Shown here piece by piece: positions 9,708 through 18,636 of a stretch of DNA of 64,000 nt. The stretch is from the NCBI RefSeq assembly GCF_004804355.1, contig NZ_SRWZ01000001.1:1-64000 (forward strand). Direction: 5' to 3'. This DNA is from Cognatitamlana onchidii (GTDB taxonomy: Bacteria; Bacteroidota; Bacteroidia; Flavobacteriales; Flavobacteriaceae). Each line of letters begins with the position of its first letter. Position 1 is the stretch's first letter. The position numbers and the translations under genes are program-made. A model generated the notes under the pieces. The model searched no databases, had not been told where the DNA came from, and worked only from the letters and a program-made list of their open reading frames with translations.

Positions 9708-9745
9708 GAGAATTTAGTTTTGCTATTTTAGTATTGGTTAGTCTG

Positions 9746-9753
9746 CAAATATA
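9746..9753 (-). promoter_or_regulatory. accA promoter -7 box
   Basis: The minus strand reads TATATTTG, a perfect TAnnTTTG box ending 39 nt before the accA ATG. No clear -33 TTG is present. Confidence 0.5.
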
Positions 9754-9776
9754 AAAACTTTAAAATTGATATAGTA

Positions 9777-10673
9777 TTAAGAACTTTGTCTTTTTAAAGT
9801 CCGGCCTCTTTTAAGGATAGCATTTATAATCACAACTACAATAATTATAAGGGCTCCGTAGTAAAAGGTTATTCCCATTTTTTCTTTTTCAGGAAATAAA
9901 ACCATAGCCATAATAATGCCATAAATAGGCTCTAGATTATAAGTTAAAACAACGGTGTACGGGCTTATAACCTTCATTATATGAACAGATGCTATAAATG
10001 CATAAGCCGTACAAACAGATCCTAAAATAAGTAAGTACTTAAAATCGACCATACTTATTTTAAAAAAATCTAAGGAAACATCCTTTTCAAATAAAACTAT
10101 ATATATAGTTATAAAAAAAACACCACTTAAAAACTCATAAAATGATATGACGATAGCCGAATGTTTTTTTAAGAAACTACCGTTTAAAACAGAAAAAAGT
10201 GAAGAAAAAAAAGCAGAAGACACACCTAATAATACGCCCATTAAATACCTAATCTCACTTTGGGTTATTATAAATACAGCTATAATAACAACAACTCCAA
10301 ATAAAATTTCATACCAAATAATGGTTCGCTTATAAATTATAGGTTCAATAAATGAAGCGAAAAAAGCCCCTGTTGAAAACATGGCCAGAGTAATGGATAT
10401 ATTAGACACCTCAATAGCGCCAAAAAAAGTTATCCAATGTAGCGCAATTATAATACCAGCTATTGAAAACCTGACAACAGATTTAAAATCTATATTGATT
10501 TTTACCCCAACTATTTTAATGTATAACAACATTAAAATTGAAGCAATAACCATTCTATACCAAACTAAATGAACCGCAGCAATACTTATTAATTCACCTA
10601 AAACAGCGGTAAAACCGGCTATAAACACTAAAATATGTAAATGTATATGATTTTTGACTTTAGCGCTTGGCAT
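9777..10673 (-). CDS. EamA/DMT-family transporter
   Basis: 298-residue inner-membrane protein with about ten hydrophobic helices arranged as two five-helix halves, the EamA drug/metabolite transporter plan (HLVWYRMVIASILMLLY in the first half, PYTVVLTYNLEPIYGIIMA in the second). Substrate unknown; relatives export amino acids or metabolites. The lysine/arginine-rich tail suggests a cytoplasmic C-terminus. Its ATG lies inside the end of lptG (14-bp overlap), so it is the third gene of tgt-lptG-eamA. Confidence 0.88.
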   Translation of the reverse strand: MPSAKVKNHIHLHILVFIAGFTAVLGELISIAAVHLVWYRMVIASILMLLYIKIVGVKINIDFKSVVRFSIAGIIIALHWITFFGAIEVSNISITLAMFSTGAFFASFIEPIIYKRTIIWYEILFGVVVIIAVFIITQSEIRYLMGVLLGVSSAFFSSLFSVLNGSFLKKHSAIVISFYEFLSGVFFITIYIVLFEKDVSLDFFKISMVDFKYLLILGSVCTAYAFIASVHIMKVISPYTVVLTYNLEPIYGIIMAMVLFPEKEKMGITFYYGALIIIVVVIINAILKRGRTLKRQSS

Positions 10674-11736
10674 TTTGCAGAAGATAAATAGCTAAAATAC
10701 CAAAAATGACATTAGGAAACCACACTGCTATCAAAGGCGGGAAATCCGATTGCTCTGCCATTACCCCAAAAACCTTATCAAAAAACACAAAAACCATAGC
10801 AATACAAATCCCAACGGCTAAATTAACTCCCATACCACCTCTTCGTTTTATAGAGGATACCGCCACAGCAATTATAGTAAGAATAAATACTGAAACAGGT
10901 AAACTCCATTTTCTGTATAAAACAAGTTTAAAACGCCCAACGTTTGACGATCCTCTAGCCTCTTCCTTAGCAATAAAGTCTTTTAAATCGCCATACGTTT
11001 TTGTTTCGGCAGCGTAAATTACAGGGATTAAATCGTCAACTTCAAAATCAAATAAGGTATCTTTAGTAGTTAAGATTTCAAGCGAGTCTTTATCCTTACC
11101 TATCTCCCTCTTTACATAACCTGAAAGCTTATACAAAGTGTCTTTTTCAAGATATTTAATTGTTTTAGCCGATATTTTATACTTGAGTTGGTTTTCTTCA
11201 AAATGCTCAAGTGTAAAGTTATGTCCTAGTTTGTTTTTCACATCAAAACTGCTCACATAAATAATATCGTTGTCATTTATTTGACGAAATACATTGATAT
11301 TATCAACTGCACTCCTATGACCACTTAAGTACTTATATTTAAAATTATTAAACCCTTCACTAGCTTTAGGGGCTAAATAAAGCCCTAATATTATAGCTAA
11401 AAAACCAACTATCGTTGCTCCAATTAAATACGGTCTTAAAAACCTGGTAAAAGAAACACCTGAGCTTAAAAAAGCAACAATCTCGGTATTATTGGCCAGT
11501 TTAGAAGTAAACCAAATAACTGATAAAAACAAAAACAACGGAAACAATAAATGGGCAAAATAAATGGTAAAATCAAGTAAATATAAAAGTACTGCATTAA
11601 GAGGTACTTCATTATCAAGAATTTTACCAATTTTTTCCGCTAAATGAACGGTTATAGCTATGGGAATAAATAGCAATAACATCATAAAAAACGTAAATAA
11701 ATACCGTTTTAATATGTACCAATCTAGGATTTTCAT
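10660..11736 (-). CDS. LptF/LptG-family permease (YjgP/YjgQ)
   Basis: Inner-membrane permease of the LPS export machine, which with an LptB-type ATPase extracts LPS toward the Lpt bridge. 358 residues: three N-terminal helices (about 12-120), a periplasmic beta-jellyroll (about 130-270), and three C-terminal helices. Family motifs include LDWYILKRYLFTF at the start and VFFDKVFGVMAEQSDFPP near the end. It is four bases from the tgt stop and overlaps the next gene. The tgt-permease pairing is conserved in Bacteroidota. Choosing between LptF and LptG from one subunit is uncertain, so no symbol is given. Confidence 0.9.
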   Translation of the reverse strand: MKILDWYILKRYLFTFFMMLLLFIPIAITVHLAEKIGKILDNEVPLNAVLLYLLDFTIYFAHLLFPLFLFLSVIWFTSKLANNTEIVAFLSSGVSFTRFLRPYLIGATIVGFLAIILGLYLAPKASEGFNNFKYKYLSGHRSAVDNINVFRQINDNDIIYVSSFDVKNKLGHNFTLEHFEENQLKYKISAKTIKYLEKDTLYKLSGYVKREIGKDKDSLEILTTKDTLFDFEVDDLIPVIYAAETKTYGDLKDFIAKEEARGSSNVGRFKLVLYRKWSLPVSVFILTIIAVAVSSIKRRGGMGVNLAVGICIAMVFVFFDKVFGVMAEQSDFPPLIAVWFPNVIFGILAIYLLQNAKR

Positions 11737-11740
11737 TTAT

Positions 11741-12871
11741 CTATAAACGATTATTCATTTGCTTAACCATCTTATCTTTCCATATTCTAAAATCTCCTGC
11801 TAATATATGTTTTCTGGCTTCTCGAACCAACCATAAATAAAACCCGAGGTTATGGATTGTTGCTATTTGTTTTCCTAAGAGTTCATTTACGGTAAACAAG
11901 TGCCTTAAATAGGCTTTGGAATATTCTGTATCCACAAAAGTTATTCCCATCTCATCAATCGGCGAAAAATCTTCCGCCCATTTTAGGTTTTTAATGTTTA
12001 TCGTACCATAAGCAGTAAATAGCATCCCATTTCTGGCATTTCTTGTTGGCATAACGCAATCAAACATATCCACTCCTAAAGCAATATTTTCCAGAATATT
12101 TATAGGTGTACCAACCCCCATTAAGTAACGAGGTTTATCTTCTGGTAAAATCGAGCAGACCACATCTGTCATGGCATACATTTCTTCGGCTGGCTCACCA
12201 ACCGATAAACCTCCAATAGCGTTTCCAACAGCACCTGAGTTTGCAATATACTCCGCAGACTGTTTTCTTAAATCTTTATAAGTACTTCCTTGAACAATTG
12301 GAAAAAACGCTTGACTATAATTATACTTAAACGGTGTCTTTTCCAAATGGTTTATACATCTATCAAGCCATCTATGCGTCATATGCATGGAACGTTTTGC
12401 ATAATTATAATCACACGGGTATGGCGTACACTCATCGAATGCCATAATAATATCAGCCCCGATAGACCGTTGAATTTCCATAACATTCTCTGGTGTGAAA
12501 ATATGGTAGCTACCATCAATATGAGATTTAAATTTCACCCCTTCTTCCTTTATTTTCCTATTGGCCGAGAGCGAATAAACCTGATACCCTCCAGAATCTG
12601 TTAGAATATTCCTGTCCCAGTTCATAAACTTATGAAGACCTCCTGCTTTTCCAATAATATTTGTCTGTGGTCTAAGATATAAATGGTAGGTGTTTCCTAA
12701 TATAATATCGGGGTTTATGTCATCTTTTAGTTCTCGTTGATGTACGCCTTTTACGGTAGCCACTGTACCAACTGGCATAAAGATTGGAGTTTCTATATTG
12801 CCATGATCTGTAGTAATTTTACCAGCTCGAGCCTTACTTTGAGCATCTTGGGCTTTTAATTCAAACTTCAT
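11741..12871 (-). CDS. tgt: tRNA-guanine transglycosylase
   Basis: Exchanges G34 for preQ1 in queuosine tRNAs. 376 residues from ATG 12871 (MKFELKAQDAQSKARAGKIT). Catalytic features are LTDSGGYQVYSL (nucleophile loop region), MAFDECTPYP, GGLSVGEP, YLMGVGTP and the second aspartate in GVDMFDCVMPTRNARNG. The zinc-site cysteines are largely absent: the segment after WAEDF reads SPIDEMGITFVDTEYSKAYLRHLF, so only the histidines are obvious. The frame extends to a TTG at 12892, but that codon is part of the -7 box, so the ATG is chosen. First gene of tgt-lptG-eamA. Confidence 0.95.
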   Translation of the reverse strand: MKFELKAQDAQSKARAGKITTDHGNIETPIFMPVGTVATVKGVHQRELKDDINPDIILGNTYHLYLRPQTNIIGKAGGLHKFMNWDRNILTDSGGYQVYSLSANRKIKEEGVKFKSHIDGSYHIFTPENVMEIQRSIGADIIMAFDECTPYPCDYNYAKRSMHMTHRWLDRCINHLEKTPFKYNYSQAFFPIVQGSTYKDLRKQSAEYIANSGAVGNAIGGLSVGEPAEEMYAMTDVVCSILPEDKPRYLMGVGTPINILENIALGVDMFDCVMPTRNARNGMLFTAYGTINIKNLKWAEDFSPIDEMGITFVDTEYSKAYLRHLFTVNELLGKQIATIHNLGFYLWLVREARKHILAGDFRIWKDKMVKQMNNRL

Positions 12872-12889
12872 TTTTGCGGGATAAGTGGA

Positions 12890-12897
12890 CAAAGATA
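12890..12897 (-). promoter_or_regulatory. tgt operon promoter -7 box
   Basis: The minus strand reads TATCTTTG (TAnnTTTG) with its last base 19 nt from the ATG at 12871. It fixes the tgt start and implies a leader of about 14 nt. Confidence 0.6.
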
Positions 12898-12989
12898 ATT
12901 AACTCAACCAGTATTTTGATTGTCCTTTAAAAAAATAATAAGGCTTTGGCAACGTTTTTGATTTAGTAAAACAACTTAAATCAAATCTT

Positions 12990-13628
12990 ATGAAACTATT
13001 TAAAAATATCCTGACCTACGCCTTAAAAATTAAATGTTCCAAAAAGCGAAACCTATTTTTTTGTTTAGCAGTCTTTTCTTTTTTTAATAGTACTTACAGC
13101 CAAACCTCTAATGGTTTTGGAATAAAAGGAGGCTTAAATTACAACTCAAATGGCGATTACTTTGAATCCGTTACGAATACCTATAAAAATCCAAGTAGCA
13201 ATGCTGGTTTTCATTTAGGGGTATTTGGCAAAATTGGAAATAGCATCTATTTTAAACCTGAATTGGTTTATACCAATACAAAAAGTGATTACGATCAAGA
13301 TCGTTTTAAAATGCAAAAACTAGACGCTCCGTTGCTTGTTGGAGTGCGCATTATTGGTCCGCTAAGTATATTTGCGGGTCCATCGTTTCAATACATTTTA
13401 GACTCGGAGTTTTCTGGAATTAATATAAACGACATTGAAAAAGAATTTTCTGCCGGTCTGAATTTTGGGGTAGGTTTTAATCTTAAAAAACTTGGTGTGG
13501 ATTTAAGATATGAACGAGGATTTAGCAAGAATGAAGCTACATTTATAGATGACAACATTATTAATACCCAAAACCGAATTGACACAAGGCCAAGTCAACT
13601 AATTTTAAGTTTATCTATTATCTTATAA
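12990..13628 (+). CDS. Outer-membrane beta-barrel (porin-family) protein
   Basis: 212 residues. The N-terminal signal sequence is longer than usual (hydrophobic LFFCLAVFSFFNS near 23-35, cleavage around TYSQ, about residue 39). The mature part has alternating amphipathic strands (GFGIKGGLNYN, AGFHLGVFGKIG, IYFKPELVYT, LSIFAGPSFQYIL, AGLNFGVGFNL, VDLRYERGF) and ends in a hydrophobic strand, the PorT/OmpA-like eight-strand barrel pattern. Function unknown. Single gene, convergent with the FKBP lipoprotein, sharing terminator 13636-13655. Confidence 0.82.
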   Translation: MKLFKNILTYALKIKCSKKRNLFFCLAVFSFFNSTYSQTSNGFGIKGGLNYNSNGDYFESVTNTYKNPSSNAGFHLGVFGKIGNSIYFKPELVYTNTKSDYDQDRFKMQKLDAPLLVGVRIIGPLSIFAGPSFQYILDSEFSGININDIEKEFSAGLNFGVGFNLKKLGVDLRYERGFSKNEATFIDDNIINTQNRIDTRPSQLILSLSIIL

Positions 13629-13635
13629 TAAAGAA

Positions 13636-13655
13636 AGCCTCGCAAATGCGAGGCT
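13636..13655. terminator. Bidirectional terminator
   Basis: The perfect stem AGCCTCGCA (13636-13644)/TGCGAGGCT (13647-13655) has a 2-nt loop and T-rich flanks on both strands. It serves the barrel gene (plus) and the FKBP lipoprotein (minus). Confidence 0.85.
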
Positions 13656-13662
13656 TCTATTT

Positions 13663-14622
13663 TTACAATCCATTTGATTCTGTTTCTTCGGGATCTAAAT
13701 ATTTAGGAATACCATTTTTACCAATATCATTGGTTGGGTCTCCATCTTTATCAATATCTTCATTAATAGTAGGCACCCCATCGCCATCATCATCGTTATC
13801 GGCGAAATCCGGTGTTCTATCATTATCAGTATCATCGCCATCCATGACGTCTGGACTTGAATTTAAGGTGAATTCGCCATCACCATTTAAATCTTCTTTA
13901 TATGACGGTACATTATCGTTGTCATGATCATTTTCATATTTTTGAAGTAAATCGAACTTGAAGTTAATTGGCTCATAGGCATCAATAATACCCTGTCCGG
14001 AAGAAAAATATGCCAATCCCGAAGGAATGAACATAACCCCAACACCATGATTTTGATAACTTACTGTCCCATCTTCATTCTCGACATAACCTTCTGCTAC
14101 TTTAAAATTTGGCAATACCTTTCTCCAACCCGGAATTAACTCAAGCAAATCGAAATTAACCGGATTTATAGTGCTATCAAATACTTCGCCATCAAACTTA
14201 AAACCTTCATATGTTACCAATACATTATCTGCAAATGTTGGTGATGGCTCTGGATCATTCTTTTTATCATTTAAATCTATGTACCAAATCTCATAACTCG
14301 TGTCTGCAAAAGTCGCCTTGCGTATAATGGTATCTGAGGCCAATAACCTATGCCCCTCTGGTACGTCCTCGCCTTCCATCAATTCTGTAATCACCAAATC
14401 TTTTGAACTGGCATCCGGATTAGACCCATCAAAATAACTAGAATTATAATAATGGCTATCTAAATATGCAATTATAGAATCTTTATCGGCTTTTTGCTGT
14501 TCATCTCTATCCCTAGCTGGAATAGGTGCTATTCCTCCATTATCATCATTTTTACAAGATACCAATCCTAATAATAGGCTTATTACTAATAATCCAGTTC
14601 TGGTAAAATTTATCAACTTCAT
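13663..14622 (-). CDS. FKBP-type peptidyl-prolyl isomerase lipoprotein with calcium-binding tail
   Basis: 319 residues. Lipoprotein signal with lipobox LGLVSC (Cys 23) then acidic residues. A divergent FKBP domain spans roughly 60-235 (NVLVTYEGFKFDGEVFDST, GWRKVLPNFKVAEG, GVGVMFIPSGLAYFSSG). The tail (about 240-310) is a string of thrombospondin type 3-like acidic repeats (DHDNDNVPSYKEDLNGDGEF, DDTDNDRTPDFADNDDDGDG, DIDKDGDPTND) expected to bind calcium. FKBP lipoproteins in this phylum assist folding of exported proteins, and some are gliding genes; a specific assignment cannot be made. Confidence 0.85.
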   Translation of the reverse strand: MKLINFTRTGLLVISLLLGLVSCKNDDNGGIAPIPARDRDEQQKADKDSIIAYLDSHYYNSSYFDGSNPDASSKDLVITELMEGEDVPEGHRLLASDTIIRKATFADTSYEIWYIDLNDKKNDPEPSPTFADNVLVTYEGFKFDGEVFDSTINPVNFDLLELIPGWRKVLPNFKVAEGYVENEDGTVSYQNHGVGVMFIPSGLAYFSSGQGIIDAYEPINFKFDLLQKYENDHDNDNVPSYKEDLNGDGEFTLNSSPDVMDGDDTDNDRTPDFADNDDDGDGVPTINEDIDKDGDPTNDIGKNGIPKYLDPEETESNGL

Positions 14623-14775
14623 CTCTTATTTGGGTTATATTAAGATTGTACGATACTAAAATTCAAATTTGATTTCTATCATGCAATCCCTTTTATTGCT
14701 TATTTTTGATCGCGCAAGATACAATTTTAAAATAATCTTGTACCATAACATTAACGTTGTTTTAGCAATAATTAT

Positions 14776-15147
14776 ATGCGAATAGATAAGTATTTATGGT
14801 GTGTTAGATACTACAAAACAAGAACCTTAGCGACAACTGCGTGTAAAAAAGGACAGGTAAAGGTTAACCAAGACATTGCTAAGCCAAGTCGGGAAGTTTA
14901 TGCCACGGACACCATTGAGCTTAGAAAAAACCAAATTAACTATAAGCTTAAAGTTAATGATATTCCGCCTAACAGAGTTGGAGCCAAATTAGTAGATATT
15001 TATAGAACCGACATAACCCCAAAAGAGCAGTTTGAAGCACAAGAACTTTTAAAATTCTCTAAGGATTATTATCGAAAAAAAGGAACTGGGCGCCCCACAA
15101 AAAAAGATAGGCGAGATATTGATGATTTTACTATAGAAAATGAGTAA
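14776..15147 (+). CDS. S4-domain RNA-binding protein (Hsp15-like)
   Basis: 123 residues. An N-terminal S4 fold starts MRIDKYLWCVRYYKTRTLAT and continues ACKKGQVKVNQDIAKPSREV, the alpha-L RNA-binding motif of the Hsp15/HslR family; in E. coli that protein rescues stalled 50S subunits. The C-terminus is basic (KKGTGRPTKKDRRDIDDF). Gene order with the phosphoribosyltransferase 29 bp downstream suggests an operon. Its role in this organism is inferred from the family only. Confidence 0.9.
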   Translation: MRIDKYLWCVRYYKTRTLATTACKKGQVKVNQDIAKPSREVYATDTIELRKNQINYKLKVNDIPPNRVGAKLVDIYRTDITPKEQFEAQELLKFSKDYYRKKGTGRPTKKDRRDIDDFTIENE

Positions 15148-15176
15148 TTTTATCTTTTAATTTTATACAGGCTTAT

Positions 15177-15680
15177 ATGACGGCAAAGCATAATGTGATA
15201 CTTAATCACAACGAAATTAACCATAAAATAAGACGTATTGCATTTCAGATTTATGAGAGTAATGTTGATGAAAATGAAGTTGTTCTCGCTGGCATAGATA
15301 AAAATGGGTATTTATTGGCAAAAAAATTAAAAACAATACTTAAAAACATCTCTAATATAGACCCCGTTTTGTGTAAAGTCACTATAGACAAATCCCATCC
15401 GTGGGAACCTATATCAACATCGCTTTCCAAAGACTCTTATGCCAACAAATCCTTAGTCTTAATTGATGATGTTCTTAACTCTGGAACCACCTTAATTTAT
15501 GGTGTTAAGCATTTTCTAGATGTGCCATTAAAGCAGTTTAAAACAGCTGTTTTAGTAAACCGAAACCACAAGAAATACCCTGTAAAAGCAGACTTTAAAG
15601 GCATTTCGTTATCCACCTCGCTTCATGAACATGTAGAAGTGGTTTTAGAAGGAAAAAACTATGAGGTTGTCTTAGAATAA
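15177..15680 (+). CDS. Phosphoribosyltransferase-family protein
   Basis: 167 residues. Type I PRTase fold with the PRPP loop VLIDDVLNSGTTL (about 98-110), the strand VVLAGIDKNGYLLAKKL, and an arginine/lysine-rich flank. It resembles PyrR-like or hypoxanthine PRTases but lacks enough to fix the base specificity. It follows the S4 gene by 29 bp and overlaps the convergent aroK by 9 bp, so transcription from both sides collides here. Confidence 0.82.
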   Translation: MTAKHNVILNHNEINHKIRRIAFQIYESNVDENEVVLAGIDKNGYLLAKKLKTILKNISNIDPVLCKVTIDKSHPWEPISTSLSKDSYANKSLVLIDDVLNSGTTLIYGVKHFLDVPLKQFKTAVLVNRNHKKYPVKADFKGISLSTSLHEHVEVVLEGKNYEVVLE

Positions 15681-16196
15681 CTGAGCTATTATTGCTTCTG
15701 CAATTTCTGGCTTCGACTTGTTATCAATAAGCACATGCTTTTCTGCCTTACTATAAAACGGGATACGCTCAAACAAGTGTTTCCCTACAAATTCTGTCAT
15801 TTGCTCGACTGTTTCAATATGAGCAATTAACGGGCGCTTGATTTTTTTCTTGATTAGTTTGTTGGATAAAAAAGGGACTGAACCTTTTAAATAAACACTA
15901 GTAGCCGTACTGGAATCAAGGACCTCATTCATATTGTTTCCAAAGCAAGGAGCCCCTCCTCCCAATGATAGGACGATATTGTCGTTACTCAGAGCCAAAA
16001 GTTCATTTAAATACTGCGTTTCTACCTTTCTAAAGTAGATTTCTCCTTTGTTTTTAAAAATATCTTTTACGGTCGCATGTTCCTTTTCCTCAATAAAATC
16101 GTCTAAGTCTATAAACTTATAGTTTAATTTTTGAGCTAAAATTTTTCCAACAGACGTCTTTCCAGAAGCCATATATCCAATTAATACAATGGTCAT
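15672..16196 (-). CDS. aroK: Shikimate kinase
   Basis: Phosphorylates shikimate at O3 in aromatic amino-acid synthesis. 174 residues. Walker A GYMASGKTSVGKIL (about 7-20), shikimate site FIDLDDFIEEKE with DD, the R in IYFRKVE, LSLGGGAPCF (third shikimate loop), and the lid arginine region KRPLIAH. All standard residues are present. It ends convergent with the PRTase gene (9-bp overlap). Confidence 0.95.
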   Translation of the reverse strand: MTIVLIGYMASGKTSVGKILAQKLNYKFIDLDDFIEEKEHATVKDIFKNKGEIYFRKVETQYLNELLALSNDNIVLSLGGGAPCFGNNMNEVLDSSTATSVYLKGSVPFLSNKLIKKKIKRPLIAHIETVEQMTEFVGKHLFERIPFYSKAEKHVLIDNKSKPEIAEAIIAQLF

Positions 16197-16272
16197 TTTT
16201 ACGTTATAAATTGATTATTAAAAACATAGGTTTTAGTGCTGCAAAAAAACGAAAAAATCTTTAAAAAAAGAC

Positions 16273-16302
16273 TTGTTTAATTAAAAATAGGTTTTATATT
16301 TG
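16273..16302 (+). promoter_or_regulatory. tRNA-Lys promoter
   Basis: TTG (16273-16275), exactly 19 bp, then TATATTTG (16295-16302): the full Bacteroidota vegetative promoter pattern, about 30 bp before the mature tRNA start. Confidence 0.8.
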
Positions 16303-16337
16303 CACCCGCTAACGGTAACAAGATAGCTTGAAATAAT

Positions 16338-16410
16338 GACCTGGTAGCTCAGTTGGTAGAGCATCTCCCTTTTAAGGAGAGGGTCCTGGGTTCGAGCCCC
16401 AGCCCGGTCA
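16338..16410 (+). tRNA. tRNA-Lys (anticodon TTT)
   Basis: 73 nt with a complete cloverleaf: D stem GCTC/GAGC, anticodon stem TCTCC/GGAGA with loop CTTTTAA, T arm CTGGG-TTCGAGC-CCCAG, and discriminator A. CCA is not encoded. The acceptor GACCTGG/CCCGGTC has a T5-C68 mismatch. Confidence 0.96.
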
Positions 16411-16413
16411 CAG

Positions 16414-16446
16414 AAAAGCCTGAAACAATTGTTTCAGGCTTTTTCC
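16414..16446 (+). terminator. tRNA-Lys terminator
   Basis: A 15-bp self-complementary arm pair (AAAAGCCTGAAACAA/TTGTTTCAGGCTTTT, 16414-16443) ends in a T run, immediately after the tRNA. Confidence 0.9.
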
Positions 16447-16472
16447 TTTTAAGTGTTTTTTTAAGATGTTCC

Positions 16473-17411
16473 TCATTCCGTAGACTCTTCTTCTTGACCC
16501 AAAATCAATTCTACCTCAATGTTATGATACTTAGGCTTTAGTTCTTCTAAAATAGTACGTCTTACCCAATCAATATCTTTAATTGATACCAAGTCCTGCT
16601 GATGAGAAAGGTAAGCCACAATAAAGTAACCACTTCCTGTTTTACTTATATAGTGAGCACGCATATTAAATGCTTCTGGTAATTTTTCTTTTAAGACATT
16701 TACAATATGTAACCTAACTTCTTCCTCTTGAATAACCCCACCTCCCATTTCTACAAAGGCTTGCCTTATAATTTTAATGGGAATCCCCACTAAATACAAA
16801 GCCAACAAAATAACAATAATAGCATCTCCAATATACAGGAAAAAGCTTAATTTTGAATTTACTGGCACTAGTGTTGTTAAAAATAAAGCGGCTCCTACAG
16901 CTATAGACAAAAAACCATCAATCATAGCTGTTTTACCCTCTACATCCAAGATAGAACTAACACCTCCAATATCTTTGTTTTTTCGCTTATAGTAGAACGC
17001 CAATGCAATGCAAATAACACCCATTAAGGCACTATAAAATAATATTGGTTTTGGATTTAACGTTTGAAATTGCTCTCCGTTAATAAAATCAATAATTTTA
17101 ATACTATTTTGAAACAAAGCTCCAATGGTTATACCCAGTATTAATAAACCTTTGAAAAACACGAAAAAAGACTCGTAAAAGTACCTGCCATACGGAAAGA
17201 CTTTAGTTCGCCCGTGTTTTACTTTAACAATCATTATGGCTACCCATGTGGAAATGGCAGCAATAAATGAAAAATTTCCATCTAAAAGTAAGGCCTCAGA
17301 ATTTGTTATGGAATAAGTATACCAGCCCGCTATGGCCATAAATATATTCGCAAATACACCCGCTTTTAAGCCTGTTATCTCATTTTTTTCTAAGACTTCT
17401 CTTTGTAACAT
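16473..17411 (-). CDS. Cation diffusion facilitator (CDF) family transporter
   Basis: 312 residues from ATG 17411. Six transmembrane helices: TM2 with LLLDGNFSF and TM5 with GKTAMIDGFLSIAVG carry the aspartates of the CDF metal site (here N-F and F-L replace some canonical residues), followed by a cytoplasmic C-terminal domain (VRLHIVNVLKEKLPEAF). It probably exports a divalent cation such as Zn, Fe or Mn; specificity is unclear. The frame extends upstream to a TTG at 17450, which would overlap the preceding gene by 23 bp; the ATG leaves a 16-bp gap and is preferred. Confidence 0.8.
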   Translation of the reverse strand: MLQREVLEKNEITGLKAGVFANIFMAIAGWYTYSITNSEALLLDGNFSFIAAISTWVAIMIVKVKHGRTKVFPYGRYFYESFFVFFKGLLILGITIGALFQNSIKIIDFINGEQFQTLNPKPILFYSALMGVICIALAFYYKRKNKDIGGVSSILDVEGKTAMIDGFLSIAVGAALFLTTLVPVNSKLSFFLYIGDAIIVILLALYLVGIPIKIIRQAFVEMGGGVIQEEEVRLHIVNVLKEKLPEAFNMRAHYISKTGSGYFIVAYLSHQQDLVSIKDIDWVRRTILEELKPKYHNIEVELILGQEEESTE

Positions 17412-17427
17412 AGATCTTTTAAAGATA

Positions 17428-18570
17428 TTATCTAAACCAATTACTTCCAACCGTTAAATTCCAAGCCCAAATTTCTGGACCTCGTGCCACATCGATACCT
17501 ACATGTAAACCATAATCTTCTGCTAATAAATACCTAAACCCGCAGCCGCCGGCAGCCTTAATATCCTTGCCCAATTGACTATAATCCTTCATAGCTTCTC
17601 CCATACCCACAAATCCAACTACACTCCATCGCTTATATAAATTCCAACGCCATTCCGTCTCAATGGTATAACTATTGGCACCCTGATAACGCATCATTGG
17701 TATACCGCGTAGGCTAATATCTGGCAAAGCATAAAAGGGAACATCGCCTGTTTTAGAAGCTACATTCAAGCGATAGCCTGAAAACAATTTTGAGGCTATG
17801 GGAACATACGCATAGGTTCTAGAAGATATGCTCCAAAAATTTGTGTCACCTCCAAAATAGGTAGCGAATCTTCCTATTTCTAAACCACTCATAATACCTT
17901 TTGTTGGAGTAAACGAATTATCTCTACTATCCCATAAAAATGAGGCATTCATCCCTGCCAAATTCGTATCGCGTTCAAAAGTTTCAAACTCGGGAATATT
18001 AATGCCTGTATCAAATTTTACCGTATTCGTAAAGAAGGTATAGTTTGCTCCTGCAAAAAAAGGAATTTCCTTTTTTACTCTGTATAGTACTTCGTGCATG
18101 GTGGCAAAACCATTTAAATCGAAGTTAAACTTACCTTCTAAGATATCATTCGGCCCAAAATACACCGCCAATTTAGGAGCTAAATACCCGAAAAAACCCA
18201 AATATCTAATTCTATCTTTAGCATATGATCCCTGATGCGCAATAGCAGCCAGCCATGTTCCATTTTCTGTTAAGGCCCCGGCAAGAACACTAACCGTGGG
18301 CGATAAACCTTTTGCTTCTTTATCATCTCTTTTTTTATGAAAATACGCTATAGCCAACCCACCACCATAACCAACCGCAGGTTCGGTTATTAAAATGGGC
18401 ACTGGTAAAAAACCTGTAGTTGAATTTAAAAAGCCACTGGCGTCAATAGCTCCGTCATTTGGAGATACAAACATGTCGCTAAACCATTGCGCGTTTGAGT
18501 TATACTGACAAAAACACATTAGGAGCAATGTGCAAAATTTTAACTTTACTCGAGTTGTCTTATTATTCAT
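17428..18570 (-). CDS. Omp85/BamA-like outer-membrane protein
   Basis: 380 residues with a signal peptide (cleavage near SNAQ, about 28). The mature protein is a beta-barrel resembling the bacterial surface antigen domain: EPAVGYGGGLAIAYF early, LRGIPMMRYQGANSYTIETE, and a C-terminal GLHVGIDVARGPEIWAWN strand. No POTRA repeats are visible in this short protein, so it is a barrel-only member and unlikely to be BamA itself. Last but one in the minus-strand island, 16 bp upstream of the CDF gene. Confidence 0.78.
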   Translation of the reverse strand: MNNKTTRVKLKFCTLLLMCFCQYNSNAQWFSDMFVSPNDGAIDASGFLNSTTGFLPVPILITEPAVGYGGGLAIAYFHKKRDDKEAKGLSPTVSVLAGALTENGTWLAAIAHQGSYAKDRIRYLGFFGYLAPKLAVYFGPNDILEGKFNFDLNGFATMHEVLYRVKKEIPFFAGANYTFFTNTVKFDTGINIPEFETFERDTNLAGMNASFLWDSRDNSFTPTKGIMSGLEIGRFATYFGGDTNFWSISSRTYAYVPIASKLFSGYRLNVASKTGDVPFYALPDISLRGIPMMRYQGANSYTIETEWRWNLYKRWSVVGFVGMGEAMKDYSQLGKDIKAAGGCGFRYLLAEDYGLHVGIDVARGPEIWAWNLTVGSNWFR

Positions 18571-18636
18571 TTAAAATTTGACGTTAAGATAGATAAAAAG
18601 CAAGCTTATAATAAGGTAATAGCCAAGTTTTATTTA

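Noticed and set aside
12872-12892. TTG start for tgt 7 codons upstream
   Set aside because: The TTG is part of the -7 box itself; ATG 12871 gives the family N-terminus.
13646-13927. Serine-rich plus-strand frame inside the FKBP lipoprotein
   Set aside because: It is the antisense image of the acidic TSP3-type repeats.
17412-17450. TTG start for the CDF transporter
   Set aside because: It would overlap the preceding gene by 23 bp; an ATG at 17411 is available.
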